Below are positions 27,821 through 36,395 of a stretch of DNA of 38,648 nt, one piece after another (position 1 is the stretch's first letter; every line of letters begins with the position of its first letter). The DNA lies in assembly GCA_025350595.1 (NCBI GenBank), contig JANXXP010000208.1, forward strand, positions 1 through 38,648, given 5' to 3'. The notes below the pieces were generated by a model. It was not told the origin of the DNA, searched no databases, and saw only the letters and a list, made by a program, of their open reading frames with translations. The stretch comes from Bacteroidota bacterium. GTDB taxonomy: Bacteria > Bacteroidota > Bacteroidia > Bacteroidales > VadinHA17. A program made the translations under genes and the position numbers.

Positions 27821-29104
27821 TTACTTTTTTGGTACAATAGCCTTATATACAGCACGTTTACCATCCATATCCGAAGTAAAAAATACAGCAGAAGAAGAAT
27901 GATTGAAAATAGGATGGGGATGTTCATCCTGTGAATGCCATGAAGATCCGTTCCTGCACAAAGGGATCCATAAAATGTTCCTTGTTTCCCAATTTACTTT
28001 AAGAAGACAGATCCACAAACCGCTTCCGGGTGCTTTCGGGATCAATTTATCATCAGGCTGGGTATAGTAACCATCTGTGATAATAAGTCCGGGAGCCCCT
28101 TCAGTGAAATGGCCGTACCTCTTCCATCCGGCAGGCAAGGAGATCTCAACACGTCCGGTTCCGTCAGGGAAAACCCGTCCAATATAAGCAGGACCATTTT
28201 TATATTCCCCATGATAGATAATAGCTTTCCCATCGCGCTGCCACATTTCATGACATGTCCAGTCTGCCTTGCTCCTTCCTTCTCCTTCATCGCGCATACG
28301 ACGGTGTGTTTTCCCATCCCAAAGCCATATTCTGCGTATTCCGCAATCAGACGGCCATTCATTATTATAAAGAATGAGGTTATGATCGATTGGTGAGAAT
28401 TGAACATGGGTGATCCATTCTTCGGGCAGGCGCTCAGATAATATTTCTTTGCCTGTTTTAGTATCATATACTCTCAGATACGAATTGAGTTTTCCATCGC
28501 GTACACGCTTATCGATATCATATTTCGGTTTTCCGGAAAGAACAGTATCTCCGGAAAGTGCAAGCGCGTCGGTAGTTGGAACACAGAATCGGGAGCCATC
28601 GGCCGACACATGGGTAAATGCTGTCATCTGACCTGCAGGGTATTGAGCAAGAATACGCTGTTGACCGGAGGTATCTGCCACCATAATGTTTCGTCCCTGA
28701 ATATAATACACCAACCCGTTTAATGCATCAACACTTACGCTGGCCTTTCCAAATCCCTTGTAGGGAGATCCGTCGAAATATACATACGATTTCAGAAACC
28801 CTTCCGTATTTGAAGAAAGCTGACGCTCCTTCCCTGTTTTCATATCGCGCATGAAAATATTCGGATTTCCTGTGCGATCGCTTATAAAAATAAGGTGTCT
28901 GTCGTCACTAAGCAGAGAGGTTGATGTGAAATACAGCAACTGTTCGTTTGCTCCATTTAAAGCGGTTGATCTGACGGGTGTAACTTTCTTTGTTGAATCG
29001 ATGTCAGTCTGATTTTTAGGATTAACCTGGGAAATGACTTCCGGTGATGATAAAAAGTAAAAACTTATCAATAAGCCCAATAAGGGAAAGACTATTCTGC
29101 ACAT
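27821..29104 (-). CDS. PL22-like oligogalacturonate lyase (seven-bladed beta-propeller), exported
   Basis: A 427-residue protein with signal peptide (…SSPEVIS|QVN) and TolB/PD40-like propeller repeats (LLSDDRHLIFISDRTGNPNI, HVSADGSRFCVPTTD). The C-terminal part matches oligogalacturonate lyases: HVQFSPIDHNLILYNNEWPS, IWLWDGKTHRRMRDEGEG, then SSWHSQDEHPHPIFNHSSSA, VFFTSDMDGKRAVYKA. The HPHP segment with the preceding Gln and an upstream His corresponds to the metal-binding residues of PL22 enzymes. These act on unsaturated or saturated digalacturonate from pectin. Family members are usually cytoplasmic, so the signal peptide is notable. It is 22 nt after exbD, last in the six-gene operon. A divergent propeller without lyase activity remains possible. 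Confidence 0.75.
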   Translation of the reverse strand: MCRIVFPLLGLLISFYFLSSPEVISQVNPKNQTDIDSTKKVTPVRSTALNGANEQLLYFTSTSLLSDDRHLIFISDRTGNPNIFMRDMKTGKERQLSSNTEGFLKSYVYFDGSPYKGFGKASVSVDALNGLVYYIQGRNIMVADTSGQQRILAQYPAGQMTAFTHVSADGSRFCVPTTDALALSGDTVLSGKPKYDIDKRVRDGKLNSYLRVYDTKTGKEILSERLPEEWITHVQFSPIDHNLILYNNEWPSDCGIRRIWLWDGKTHRRMRDEGEGRSKADWTCHEMWQRDGKAIIYHGEYKNGPAYIGRVFPDGTGRVEISLPAGWKRYGHFTEGAPGLIITDGYYTQPDDKLIPKAPGSGLWICLLKVNWETRNILWIPLCRNGSSWHSQDEHPHPIFNHSSSAVFFTSDMDGKRAVYKAIVPKK

Positions 29105-29126
29105 AATTTCCTGATTAAAAGATTAG

Positions 29127-29528
29127 TTACCCTGGTTTTTTATTCGTTGCCATCACCATCTTAACCTGCAACCGGTTGCCAATCTCAAGTACATCAACCA
29201 GGTCCTGAATGGTAAGAGAATTTTCAAGCCGGAGGATGACAGTCGGCTCCTGCAGAGAACCCATTCTGGATTTAAGAAATGGTTCAATATCATTAAAGTT
29301 TATCTGACGGCTGTCGAGGTAGTATTTTTTATCTTTCGTAATAGAAATTGAAATCTGCTGCTTATTAAGATTCTGGGCTGATTTGGAATTAGGAAGTAAA
29401 AGCTTTATTACGTTCGGATTTGCGAGCGATGAAACAATAAGAAAAAACAAAAGCAGGAAAAACATAATATCATTAAGGGATGAAGTGCTTACTTCAGCCT
29501 TAAATTGCCTTTTTCTCTTTATGTTCAT
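29127..29528 (-). CDS. ExbD/TolR family biopolymer transport protein
   Basis: A 133-residue protein with a basic N-terminus, one transmembrane helix (about 18-36) carrying the conserved proton-pathway aspartate Asp20 (SLNDIMFFLLLFFLIVSS), and a periplasmic domain ending in the usual IQDLVDVLEIGNRLQVKMVM pattern. It partners ExbB to power TonB or a Tol-like protein through the proton gradient. It begins one base after the exbB stop, so the two are coupled. No tonB gene lies in the window; the pair presumably uses a TonB encoded elsewhere. Its position inside a sugar operon is unusual. Confidence 0.9.
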   Translation of the reverse strand: MNIKRKRQFKAEVSTSSLNDIMFFLLLFFLIVSSLANPNVIKLLLPNSKSAQNLNKQQISISITKDKKYYLDSRQINFNDIEPFLKSRMGSLQEPTVILRLENSLTIQDLVDVLEIGNRLQVKMVMATNKKPG

Positions 29529-29529
29529 C

Positions 29530-30192
29530 TTATAAAACTTTTACAACTTCATTTACCTCCGTTTGCATGTCAATTGAAAAACGGTCTATCATCATCTGCA
29601 GATAATGATAGAAGGTGTAAGCAATAACACCAACTATTAATCCTGTGCCGCTGCAAATCATTTTCTGGTATAACCCTCCGGCAATGATTCCTATGCTTAT
29701 ATTATCGGCCAGCGATATGTTATAGAAAATCTTTATTACACCGGAAATAGTACCTATGAATCCAAGCATCGGAGCTATTCCGGCTATAATACCGAGATAC
29801 CCGGTGTTTTTCTCCATTATAGAAATCTCAAGGTTTGCCGTCGATTCCATATACTTTTCAACATCTGACGCGGATTTCCCCGGTTGACTAAAACCACTCT
29901 CAAGAATTCGTCCCAAAGAAGTTTTATTATTGCGCGAACGTATCAATGCCTCTTCCCGCTTATTATTTCTTATATCAATGATTACATTCTTTACGAGGTT
30001 TTTATCAATAGCGGAAGATCTTCTGATATATGAAAATCTCTCTATAAAAAAGTAGATGCTGATCAGTGATAAAAGAATTATGGGGATCATTATAAATCCG
30101 CCTTTCATGAGTAATTCACCCACGCTGGTAACGGCATTTGGATCACGAACCGGGACTGCAAATATCAATGGTAAAATATAGGTTTCTGGCAT
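29530..30192 (-). CDS. MotA/TolQ/ExbB proton channel family protein
   Basis: A 220-residue inner-membrane protein. The first transmembrane helix is about 33-51 (MIPIILLSLISIYFFIERF). A cytoplasmic loop follows (IRNNKREEALIRSRNNKTSL), then two more helices with the family signature (YLGIIAGIAPMLGFIGTISGVIKIF and IIAGGLYQKMICSGTGLIVGVIAYTFYHYL). GFIGT is the ExbB hallmark. Together with ExbD it forms the proton-driven motor. It lies 27 nt after the GH2 gene and one base before exbD. The start at MPETYIL is the only one giving a full first helix with a short periplasmic lead. Confidence 0.92.
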   Translation of the reverse strand: MPETYILPLIFAVPVRDPNAVTSVGELLMKGGFIMIPIILLSLISIYFFIERFSYIRRSSAIDKNLVKNVIIDIRNNKREEALIRSRNNKTSLGRILESGFSQPGKSASDVEKYMESTANLEISIMEKNTGYLGIIAGIAPMLGFIGTISGVIKIFYNISLADNISIGIIAGGLYQKMICSGTGLIVGVIAYTFYHYLQMMIDRFSIDMQTEVNEVVKVL

Positions 30193-30219
30193 CTTTATCT
30201 TGTTATTTATTTTGTAAAG

Positions 30220-33066
30220 TTAATAATTGTCCATCAATCCTTTTACTTTTTTGATATCAACCTCAATCTGTGGATTAAATGATTTAGTATTCATATAATT
30301 CAATATTGAAAGCAAAAGCTGTTTCGAAACAGGTCTTTCATCAATTCTATCTTTAAGATCAATACTGCATACTAATAGCTTTCCACCATCAATTTTAGTC
30401 TCAAAGGCCAGTGCAAGCCGGCGGTTTTCAAACCAGGTATCAATTGGTTGAATCAAAGGTTTAAGGTTTGGAGGGAAACTATTGATTATCATTGCCTGTG
30501 AATGAGAAACTGGATCCCACCACTGCCAGTTACTGTGATTTTCTGTCGGAAAATCTTTAAAAAAAGTATTTTTGCTATCACAAAGAATACCAAGGGTATG
30601 TGGAGGCTGATTATTCGTCCAGGCAGTGTTCCAGAATATACTAGAAAATCCGATTGCGATCTGTGACCCACTTTCTTTATTAATTTTGCCATAAGTGAGT
30701 AATAACACGGAACCTCCATTTTTTAAGATTGACTCAGCTTTATTATCGAGCTTATCGGTGATAAGCACAGAGCCGGAAACAGGTTCCTGTTTCTCAGGAT
30801 AAACCCAAATATCCCAATTGTTTTTAAAGTGGGTATTCAATATAGAAACCTCAAGGATAAGCTTCTGGGCTTTTTTTATCATTGAGAGATCCATTACATA
30901 TAATCCGATTCCTGTACAATTTCCAATTTCAATGTTGTCTTTTGTAAAAATCTCTTTTCGAAGAGTATCTCCATTTTCATCTGTAACCTGACAAATAAAT
31001 TCAGCTTTCTCAATTGGTTTTGCACCAAAATGGGCTATTTCGATATCCGCTTTAAAAGTCTCGCTATTTCTATAAACCATCTTCTGCATCCTGGCGAGAG
31101 GAACAGTCTGGTTACAAAACATCCTGAACTCTTCGGGAGTTACATAGCCTTTAGATTCGAAGAAAGGGTTAAGGATTCCTACCAGGGCAGTTCCCTGTCC
31201 AGGAAAATCATGAAGCTGTAACAGCTGAAAACCAGCAAAACCCGGAGTTCTAAGAGCGGCTTCAACTTCAGCTTTATAACATAATACCTGAAGTTTACCT
31301 GAAGCTATAAGGAAGTCTTCTGCCTGATCGCCCATATAGTTCTCAGTAAGTGATTCTTTAAAAATCTCAAAATTCGTTGGTTTGAGTACTCCAGTATATT
31401 TTGCAATTTCCTTAAAATCGGGATAAACACACCACTGTCCTATTTCGTGACTAACAGTTGGTATTGAAAATTTTGAAACGAAATCTCTATAGTCAAACAT
31501 TGTCTGAGGAGCTTTTGCATTTATGATGCTCTTTAACCCTTCTCCCCAATGCTGAATTCTGGGCTCAGGAGTCAGGTTATAATCATTCTCCGGAATTACG
31601 GGCCATCCGGCTGCAGAAGTATATAACCTTCTGCTGTCTTTTGCTTTCCAGTACGCCAGAAGTTTACCTAGATATTCTTTCTGATTTTTGCCAGCCGGTT
31701 CATTTCCATAAGCCATCATACAGAATGAGGGGTGGTTGCCATATTCATTTAGGATCCTGTCTCCTTCCTTATAAATATAGTCATCAATTAGGCCTCCGTC
31801 TCCGATTGATGTTCCCTGGTTGGCCCACGATGAACATTCAATATGAAAATAAACTCCAAGCTTATCAGCTGCTAAGAAGGCTGCTTCAGGAGGACAGTAT
31901 GAATGAAACCTGATGTGATTAAGCCCATAATCCTTACATGTCTGAAGCACTTTTTCCCATGATTTAATATCTGTGGGAGGATAACCGGTCAGGGGAAATA
32001 TTGCACATTCAGTTGTTCCTCTTAAGAATATCTGCCTGCCATTCACTTCAAAACGGGTTCCATTTGCTTTAAAATCGCGCATTCCGAACTCCTCAGCCTT
32101 AGAGTCAATTATATCCCCATTTGAATCTTTAAGACTAACATGCAGGTTATAAAGTGAGGGGGTATATTCATCCCACAGCTGAACACTGTTTCCCATTGTG
32201 TAATCGATAACAAGCTGAGTATCACTTGAGCCAGTGCTGACCTGCACAACTTTTCTTTTGGTTTTTTGTGAAGATGGGGAATTATAGCTCTCAGCCTGAA
32301 TAACTACTGTACCTTTAAATGGAGTTCCGGGTTTATTTGCAAGTGCTACAATAATCTTTGCCTTTTTCCCAACGACATCGGGATATACTCTTACATTCTG
32401 AATATATACTTTTGATGAAGCTATCAGACTTATATTTCCGGCAATCCCATTCCAATTTGACTGAGTATGATCGCTTATACTGTGTGAGTTAACTCCAACG
32501 GGAATCACTACACTGTTATTAATACGAATGCTAATCTGATTTTTACCTGGAATGAGAAGGTCAGTTACGTCAAACTGATGCGGAACAGCAAGGCTATTCT
32601 CAACGCCAGCTTTTTTACCATTGACATAAACAGTTGATTCCCAATGAGGTCGTTCAAGGAATAGAATAATATTTTCCCCGTTCCAATCCTGAGGCAAGTC
32701 GAATTCCTTCTGATACCAGGCAGGGCCTTTATAGTATTTAACCGGTTTAAGCCAGAACGGAATTTTTATATTTCCCGGCTGACGATATTTCTCATATTTC
32801 TTCCCGGTAAAATAAGATTTATCTACAATATCTCCCGTCCATGGTGTTTTCAAAGATACTTCATCACCTTTACCATTCTCAGCCATAGATCCCGGAAGTT
32901 TCACTGTCTCTGTAGCCATCTCATCATACCATTTATTCTGAATACCCAGATCGAGCGAATCGATTCTGAATTTCCATTCCCCTGCCAGTGATAAGCTTTG
33001 TCGGACTTCGACATTATTTTGGGCACAACCTGTAATTATTAATAATAGTAAAAGCAGCTTCTTCAT
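30220..33066 (-). CDS. Glycoside hydrolase family 2 lipoprotein (beta-galactosidase/glucuronidase-like)
   Basis: A 948-residue GH2 enzyme. Lipoprotein signal MKKLLLLLLIITGC (Cys14). The order is a sugar-binding jelly roll (about 25-215; LAGEWKFRIDS, ERPHWESTVYVNGKKAG), an Ig-like domain (about 220-330), the TIM barrel (about 335-640) and extra C-terminal domains. The acid/base is Glu456 in HPSFCMMAYGNEPAG and the nucleophile Glu541 in IPTVSHEIGQ. The barrel N-terminus has FLRGTTECAIFPLTGYPPTD and HIRFHSYCPPEAAF. The substrate (beta-galactoside, glucuronide or mannoside) cannot be told. The ATG at 33066 is chosen because it overlaps the upstream MFS stop as ATGA and begins the signal peptide. 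Probably outer-membrane anchored. Confidence 0.9.
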   Translation of the reverse strand: MKKLLLLLLIITGCAQNNVEVRQSLSLAGEWKFRIDSLDLGIQNKWYDEMATETVKLPGSMAENGKGDEVSLKTPWTGDIVDKSYFTGKKYEKYRQPGNIKIPFWLKPVKYYKGPAWYQKEFDLPQDWNGENIILFLERPHWESTVYVNGKKAGVENSLAVPHQFDVTDLLIPGKNQISIRINNSVVIPVGVNSHSISDHTQSNWNGIAGNISLIASSKVYIQNVRVYPDVVGKKAKIIVALANKPGTPFKGTVVIQAESYNSPSSQKTKRKVVQVSTGSSDTQLVIDYTMGNSVQLWDEYTPSLYNLHVSLKDSNGDIIDSKAEEFGMRDFKANGTRFEVNGRQIFLRGTTECAIFPLTGYPPTDIKSWEKVLQTCKDYGLNHIRFHSYCPPEAAFLAADKLGVYFHIECSSWANQGTSIGDGGLIDDYIYKEGDRILNEYGNHPSFCMMAYGNEPAGKNQKEYLGKLLAYWKAKDSRRLYTSAAGWPVIPENDYNLTPEPRIQHWGEGLKSIINAKAPQTMFDYRDFVSKFSIPTVSHEIGQWCVYPDFKEIAKYTGVLKPTNFEIFKESLTENYMGDQAEDFLIASGKLQVLCYKAEVEAALRTPGFAGFQLLQLHDFPGQGTALVGILNPFFESKGYVTPEEFRMFCNQTVPLARMQKMVYRNSETFKADIEIAHFGAKPIEKAEFICQVTDENGDTLRKEIFTKDNIEIGNCTGIGLYVMDLSMIKKAQKLILEVSILNTHFKNNWDIWVYPEKQEPVSGSVLITDKLDNKAESILKNGGSVLLLTYGKINKESGSQIAIGFSSIFWNTAWTNNQPPHTLGILCDSKNTFFKDFPTENHSNWQWWDPVSHSQAMIINSFPPNLKPLIQPIDTWFENRRLALAFETKIDGGKLLVCSIDLKDRIDERPVSKQLLLSILNYMNTKSFNPQIEVDIKKVKGLMDNY

Positions 33067-34463
33067 ATTTTTATAAGTTGACATTCAATTTCTTCCAGTG
33101 ATTTTCCTTTAGTTTCAGGTAATCTTTTATAAATGAACCAGAAGCCAAATACACAAATTCCACCATACAGCCAGAATGTTCCGGATGCATTAAGAAGTTT
33201 ATTCAGCAAGGGGAAAGTATAAGTAAGGACAAAACAGGCAGCCCAAAGAGCGAAAGTTGCTATTGATAAGGCGAACCCACGGATCCTGTTAGGGAAAATC
33301 TCTGAAAGAACAACCCATGTGACCGGACCAAGCGACATTGCAAAACAGCCGATAATCGACACAACCATAATGAGCAATGGCAACCCTTGTATATGAAAAA
33401 AATACATAGCTCCTGTTATTGCGAACATGCCGGCAAGCCCTCCGGCACCAATAAGCATCAGCGCCTTGCGGCCAATTCTGTCAACTGTGAATATCCCAAC
33501 AAAAGTGAATACAAGATTTACGCTTCCGGTAATAACAATATTAAAAAGTGTGTCAGAAACACTATATCCCGCTTTGGCGAAAATCTCCTGAGCGTAGTTA
33601 AAGATCACATTTATTCCGCACCATTGCTGGAAAACAGCAAGAACAATACCAAGGATTAGGATCTTCTTTATACCAGGCTGCCTGAGAAGAGAAGTATCCG
33701 ATTTGGTTTCTTCTAATCTTAAGGTTTCTTCTATTGCAGTCAGTTCCGAGTCAGCGAATGAGGCACCCCCTATTTTTGATAATATCTTATGGACCCTGTT
33801 ATGATTGGTTTTATCTTTAGCCAGCCATCTGGGGCTTTCGGGTACTAACCACATCAGGATAAAAAAGAATACTGCCGGAACTGTGCATGCAAAAAACATC
33901 CATCGCCATCCCGTCTGTCCGTTCCATGAGGCAAGAATATCTGAGGTTGTTGCTCCGGCTGCCACCGGTTCTGCTATTCTCCAGTTGACAATCTGGGCTG
34001 CAAGTATCCCGATAACAATAGTAAGCTGATTTAAAGAAACAAATCTTCCCCGCACGTTTCCCGGAGTTATTTCTGCAATGTACATAGGCGAAAGATTTGA
34101 TGCCAGACCAATACCTATCCCTCCTAAGATCCTGAACGATACGAATATAGTAAAGGAACCTGCACCTCCTGTACCCAGAGAAGCTGTAACAAATAATGCT
34201 GCTGCCAGAATTAATAATTTTTTCCTTCCGAACCTGTCGCTCAGCCATCCCGAAATTACAGCCCCTGCCAGGCATCCGATAAGTGCGCAACCCATTGCCC
34301 ATCCCTGAAGGAAAGCATGTCCGGTGATCCCGAAAAAGGGTTCGTAAAAAGGCTTTGCTCCTCCTATAACAACCCAATCGTATCCGAAAAGAAGTCCCCC
34401 CATTGCGGAAACCAGCGATATACTAAGAAGGTAGTTCCAGTTAAAGTTATTTTGCTTCATCAT
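33063..34463 (-). CDS. MFS sugar porter (SP family, proton symporter type)
   Basis: A 466-residue twelve-helix transporter of the sugar porter family (XylE/GalP-like). Signatures: MGGLLFGYDWVVIGGA in helix 1, the loop SDRFGRKKLLIL, GLASNLSPMYIAEITPGNVR GRFVSLNQ, VPESPRWLAKDK, the helix 7-8 QQWCGINVIFNYA, DRIGRKALMLIG, and the closing LPETKGKSLEEIE. Both PESPRWL and PETKG are intact. It imports a monosaccharide with protons across the inner membrane. The gene overlaps its upstream and downstream neighbours by 4 nt each, so uptake is tightly coupled to the GH2 enzyme and the URO-D-like protein. The actual sugar is not predictable here. Confidence 0.95.
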   Translation of the reverse strand: MMKQNNFNWNYLLSISLVSAMGGLLFGYDWVVIGGAKPFYEPFFGITGHAFLQGWAMGCALIGCLAGAVISGWLSDRFGRKKLLILAAALFVTASLGTGGAGSFTIFVSFRILGGIGIGLASNLSPMYIAEITPGNVRGRFVSLNQLTIVIGILAAQIVNWRIAEPVAAGATTSDILASWNGQTGWRWMFFACTVPAVFFFILMWLVPESPRWLAKDKTNHNRVHKILSKIGGASFADSELTAIEETLRLEETKSDTSLLRQPGIKKILILGIVLAVFQQWCGINVIFNYAQEIFAKAGYSVSDTLFNIVITGSVNLVFTFVGIFTVDRIGRKALMLIGAGGLAGMFAITGAMYFFHIQGLPLLIMVVSIIGCFAMSLGPVTWVVLSEIFPNRIRGFALSIATFALWAACFVLTYTFPLLNKLLNASGTFWLYGGICVFGFWFIYKRLPETKGKSLEEIECQLIKI

Positions 34464-35713
34464 AACTCTTTTAATGCATCCAGCATTGCAACCACATTTT
34501 CGAATGGAACATTAGCCTGAATATTATGAACAGTATTAAAGACGAAGCCCCCATTCTTATTCAGAATATCGCACTCTGATTTTACCTGTTCTTTAACCTG
34601 AGCCGGAGTGCCAAAAGCAAATACGCCCTGGGTATCAACGCCTCCACCCCAGAAAACAAGCTTATCCCCATATTCTTTTTTAAGTTTTTTTGGATCCATA
34701 CCGGAAGCGTTGATCTGAACCGGATTTATAATGTCGAATCCCGATTCAATAAAATGTGATAATAACGGTTCCACAGCACCGCAGGAGTGTTTAAATGTTT
34801 TCCAGTTTGTATTCTGATGGATCCAGTCGTTTACTTTTCTGTAATATGGCAGCCAAATCCTGTCGTAAGTTTCGGGAGAACAAAAAGTTGAATTCTGGGT
34901 GCCAAAATCAGTCCCGCAGGTAAATACAACATCTATCTTACAACCAATGACATTATGCAATAATTTCAGGTTTTCAATTGCGATATCTGTTTGTCTGTCA
35001 TAAAGTTCTTTAACAAAATCTTCTCTGATCAGGGTAGAAATGTACCACTCTTCAACTCCTCGGATTCCCTTTGGTTTTTTTAAGTTTATCGCCGGGACAA
35101 GAGCAATGTCACCCAGAGCTGTACCACCTAAAGAAGCGACTACAGCCTTGGAATTGTCGTCAACTGAATCTACCTGATCTTTCCAGTAAGCCAGTTCTTT
35201 TTCAGTAATAGGACCAAACTCTTCAAGATTATCTTCAACAGTAAGCTTCGATTCATCTATTGGTTTCTGCCGGTCAAGGGCATCAAAGAAGTAGCCTGAT
35301 TTTGGCATCATTGCGCTTGGAGGTACTGAAGTATCTCCCTCGGGATACATCAGAATATCCCCATTATCATTATAGGTATAGTTAAAAGTAGCCGGGAGGA
35401 GAACATCCTGGCCCCAAAGAGTCTTATGAAGGGTCCACCCCTCATTCGGAACTCCAAACATGTTCCTGGCACTAAATAATCCAATTACATCGATATCCAT
35501 TGCTTCTACAAGCTCACGATCAATCTCCCCCAGCATCTGATAGGGTTCAACTACTTTAACAGGCTTTTTCTCCAGTCCATAGTAGGCACGAAGTTTCTCC
35601 ACAATAAGAACGTGAATGCCTGTAACTGCTGTCGAACCAAAATCTACAACTACCTTATCGGGTTGCTGATGGTTAATGGTTTTTATAAAATTATCTCTTG
35701 AAGATGATTGCAT
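34460..35713 (-). CDS. Uroporphyrinogen decarboxylase-fold family protein (methyltransferase-like), sugar-operon type
   Basis: A 417-residue URO-D superfamily protein. Recognisable parts: an N-terminal SSSRDNFIKTINHQQPDKVV VDFG, the mid-region VFTCGTDFGTQNSTFCSPET YDRIWLPYYRKVNDW, and KHSCGAVEPLLSHFIESGFD IINPVQINASGMDPKKLKKE. KHSCG is seen in corrinoid- or metal-dependent methyltransferase relatives (MtaA/CmuA type) and may bind zinc. It differs from true HemE, so it is unlikely to make haem. URO-D relatives are often found with sugar catabolic genes in Bacteroidota, where they may demethylate or isomerise unknown sugars (speculative). It is the first gene of the six-gene operon, with an inverted repeat in its promoter region. 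Confidence 0.85.
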   Translation of the reverse strand: MQSSSRDNFIKTINHQQPDKVVVDFGSTAVTGIHVLIVEKLRAYYGLEKKPVKVVEPYQMLGEIDRELVEAMDIDVIGLFSARNMFGVPNEGWTLHKTLWGQDVLLPATFNYTYNDNGDILMYPEGDTSVPPSAMMPKSGYFFDALDRQKPIDESKLTVEDNLEEFGPITEKELAYWKDQVDSVDDNSKAVVASLGGTALGDIALVPAINLKKPKGIRGVEEWYISTLIREDFVKELYDRQTDIAIENLKLLHNVIGCKIDVVFTCGTDFGTQNSTFCSPETYDRIWLPYYRKVNDWIHQNTNWKTFKHSCGAVEPLLSHFIESGFDIINPVQINASGMDPKKLKKEYGDKLVFWGGGVDTQGVFAFGTPAQVKEQVKSECDILNKNGGFVFNTVHNIQANVPFENVVAMLDALKEL

Positions 35714-35742
35714 TTAGCTATGTTTAAATAGTTAATCATTCA

Positions 35743-35768
35743 GTTCATAAAGTTAATCGATTATGAAC
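35743..35768 (-). promoter_or_regulatory. Candidate operator/promoter of the six-gene sugar operon
   Basis: GTTCATAA (35743-35750) and TTATGAAC (35761-35768) form an 8-bp inverted repeat with a 10-bp spacer, and a third GTTCATTAA lies at 35781-35789. On the minus strand a TAACTTTA -7-like box (35755-35748) sits inside the repeat, 34 nt before the URO-D ATG. A repressor or activator bound here would control the whole operon. No regulator gene lies adjacent. Confidence 0.5.
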
Positions 35769-35826
35769 ATGATAATATTCGTTCATTAATCTTTTAGATA
35801 ATTTTTGTAAAGGGATAAAATTTGAC

Positions 35827-35893
35827 AGGGAATGGAAAGAAAATGTAAGGAATGGTAAAATAATGTAGGGAATGGTCGCGACCATTCCCTACA
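35827..35893. repeat. Three 20-bp-period direct repeats leading into a 30-bp perfect palindrome
   Basis: AGGGAATGG or AAGGAATGG recurs at 35827, 35847 and 35867, exactly 20 bp apart. The last copy is the left arm of a perfect palindrome, 35864-35893, whose centre is GGTCGCGACC. The arms can form a 15-bp stem. Its core recurs at 37938-37947, beyond the cupredoxin genes. It looks like a REP-type or mobile palindromic element. Confidence 0.8.
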
Positions 35894-35969
35894 GGTAACA
35901 TTCTGACATAAACAATTATAATCCAATGTCAATAAACCACTGGATTGTTTTATATCGTTTATTAAAATT

Positions 35970-36323
35970 CTAATTAACTATAACTGATGCAGTCATATCC
36001 GGATGAACCATGCAGTGATATGGGAAAGTCCCTGCGGTGCTGAATAAATGGCTATAGGTACCATTAGAATTAATAGGACCGCTGTCGAATAATGCAGTAT
36101 TACTGGTTACAGAATGAGCGACACCATCTTTGTTAGTCCAGGTAATTGTGGTTCCAACGGTAACTGTAATTGTTGAAGGGCCAAATGCCATCCCCTGGAT
36201 GTAGACCTCATTTGTTCCCGGTGTATCTGATGTTTTTTTACAGCTACTTGTAATTATGAATATGGATAGTGCAAACAGAGTAATTACAACTATCCTGCTT
36301 TTAGAAAATGTATTTGTCTTCAT
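35970..36323 (-). CDS. Plastocyanin/cupredoxin-type lipoprotein (copy 1)
   Basis: A 117-residue small lipoprotein (lipobox ending IITSSC, Cys28) with one cupredoxin domain (about 38-117). The type-1 copper ligands all appear: His70 (KDGVAHSVTS), Cys104, His107 and Met110 (FPYHCMVHPDM), in the Cys-x2-His-x2-Met spacing of plastocyanin and pseudoazurin. It could carry electrons or sequester copper on the cell-envelope surface. The core EVYIQGMAFGPSTITVTVGT is close to the two neighbouring copies. It is separated by 72 bp from copy 2 on the same strand; whether they share a promoter is unclear. Confidence 0.9.
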   Translation of the reverse strand: MKTNTFSKSRIVVITLFALSIFIITSSCKKTSDTPGTNEVYIQGMAFGPSTITVTVGTTITWTNKDGVAHSVTSNTALFDSGPINSNGTYSHLFSTAGTFPYHCMVHPDMTASVIVN

Positions 36324-36395
36324 GGTATCACATTAAAAAGATATAACAACTTTAAGATCAATTTCTTCTTTAAAAGATAAGGAAAAAAGCCATTA

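Noticed and set aside
33817-34377. Overlapping minus-strand open frame of 186 codons
   Set aside because: It lies in another frame within the MFS sugar porter gene, and its product has no membrane or enzyme features.
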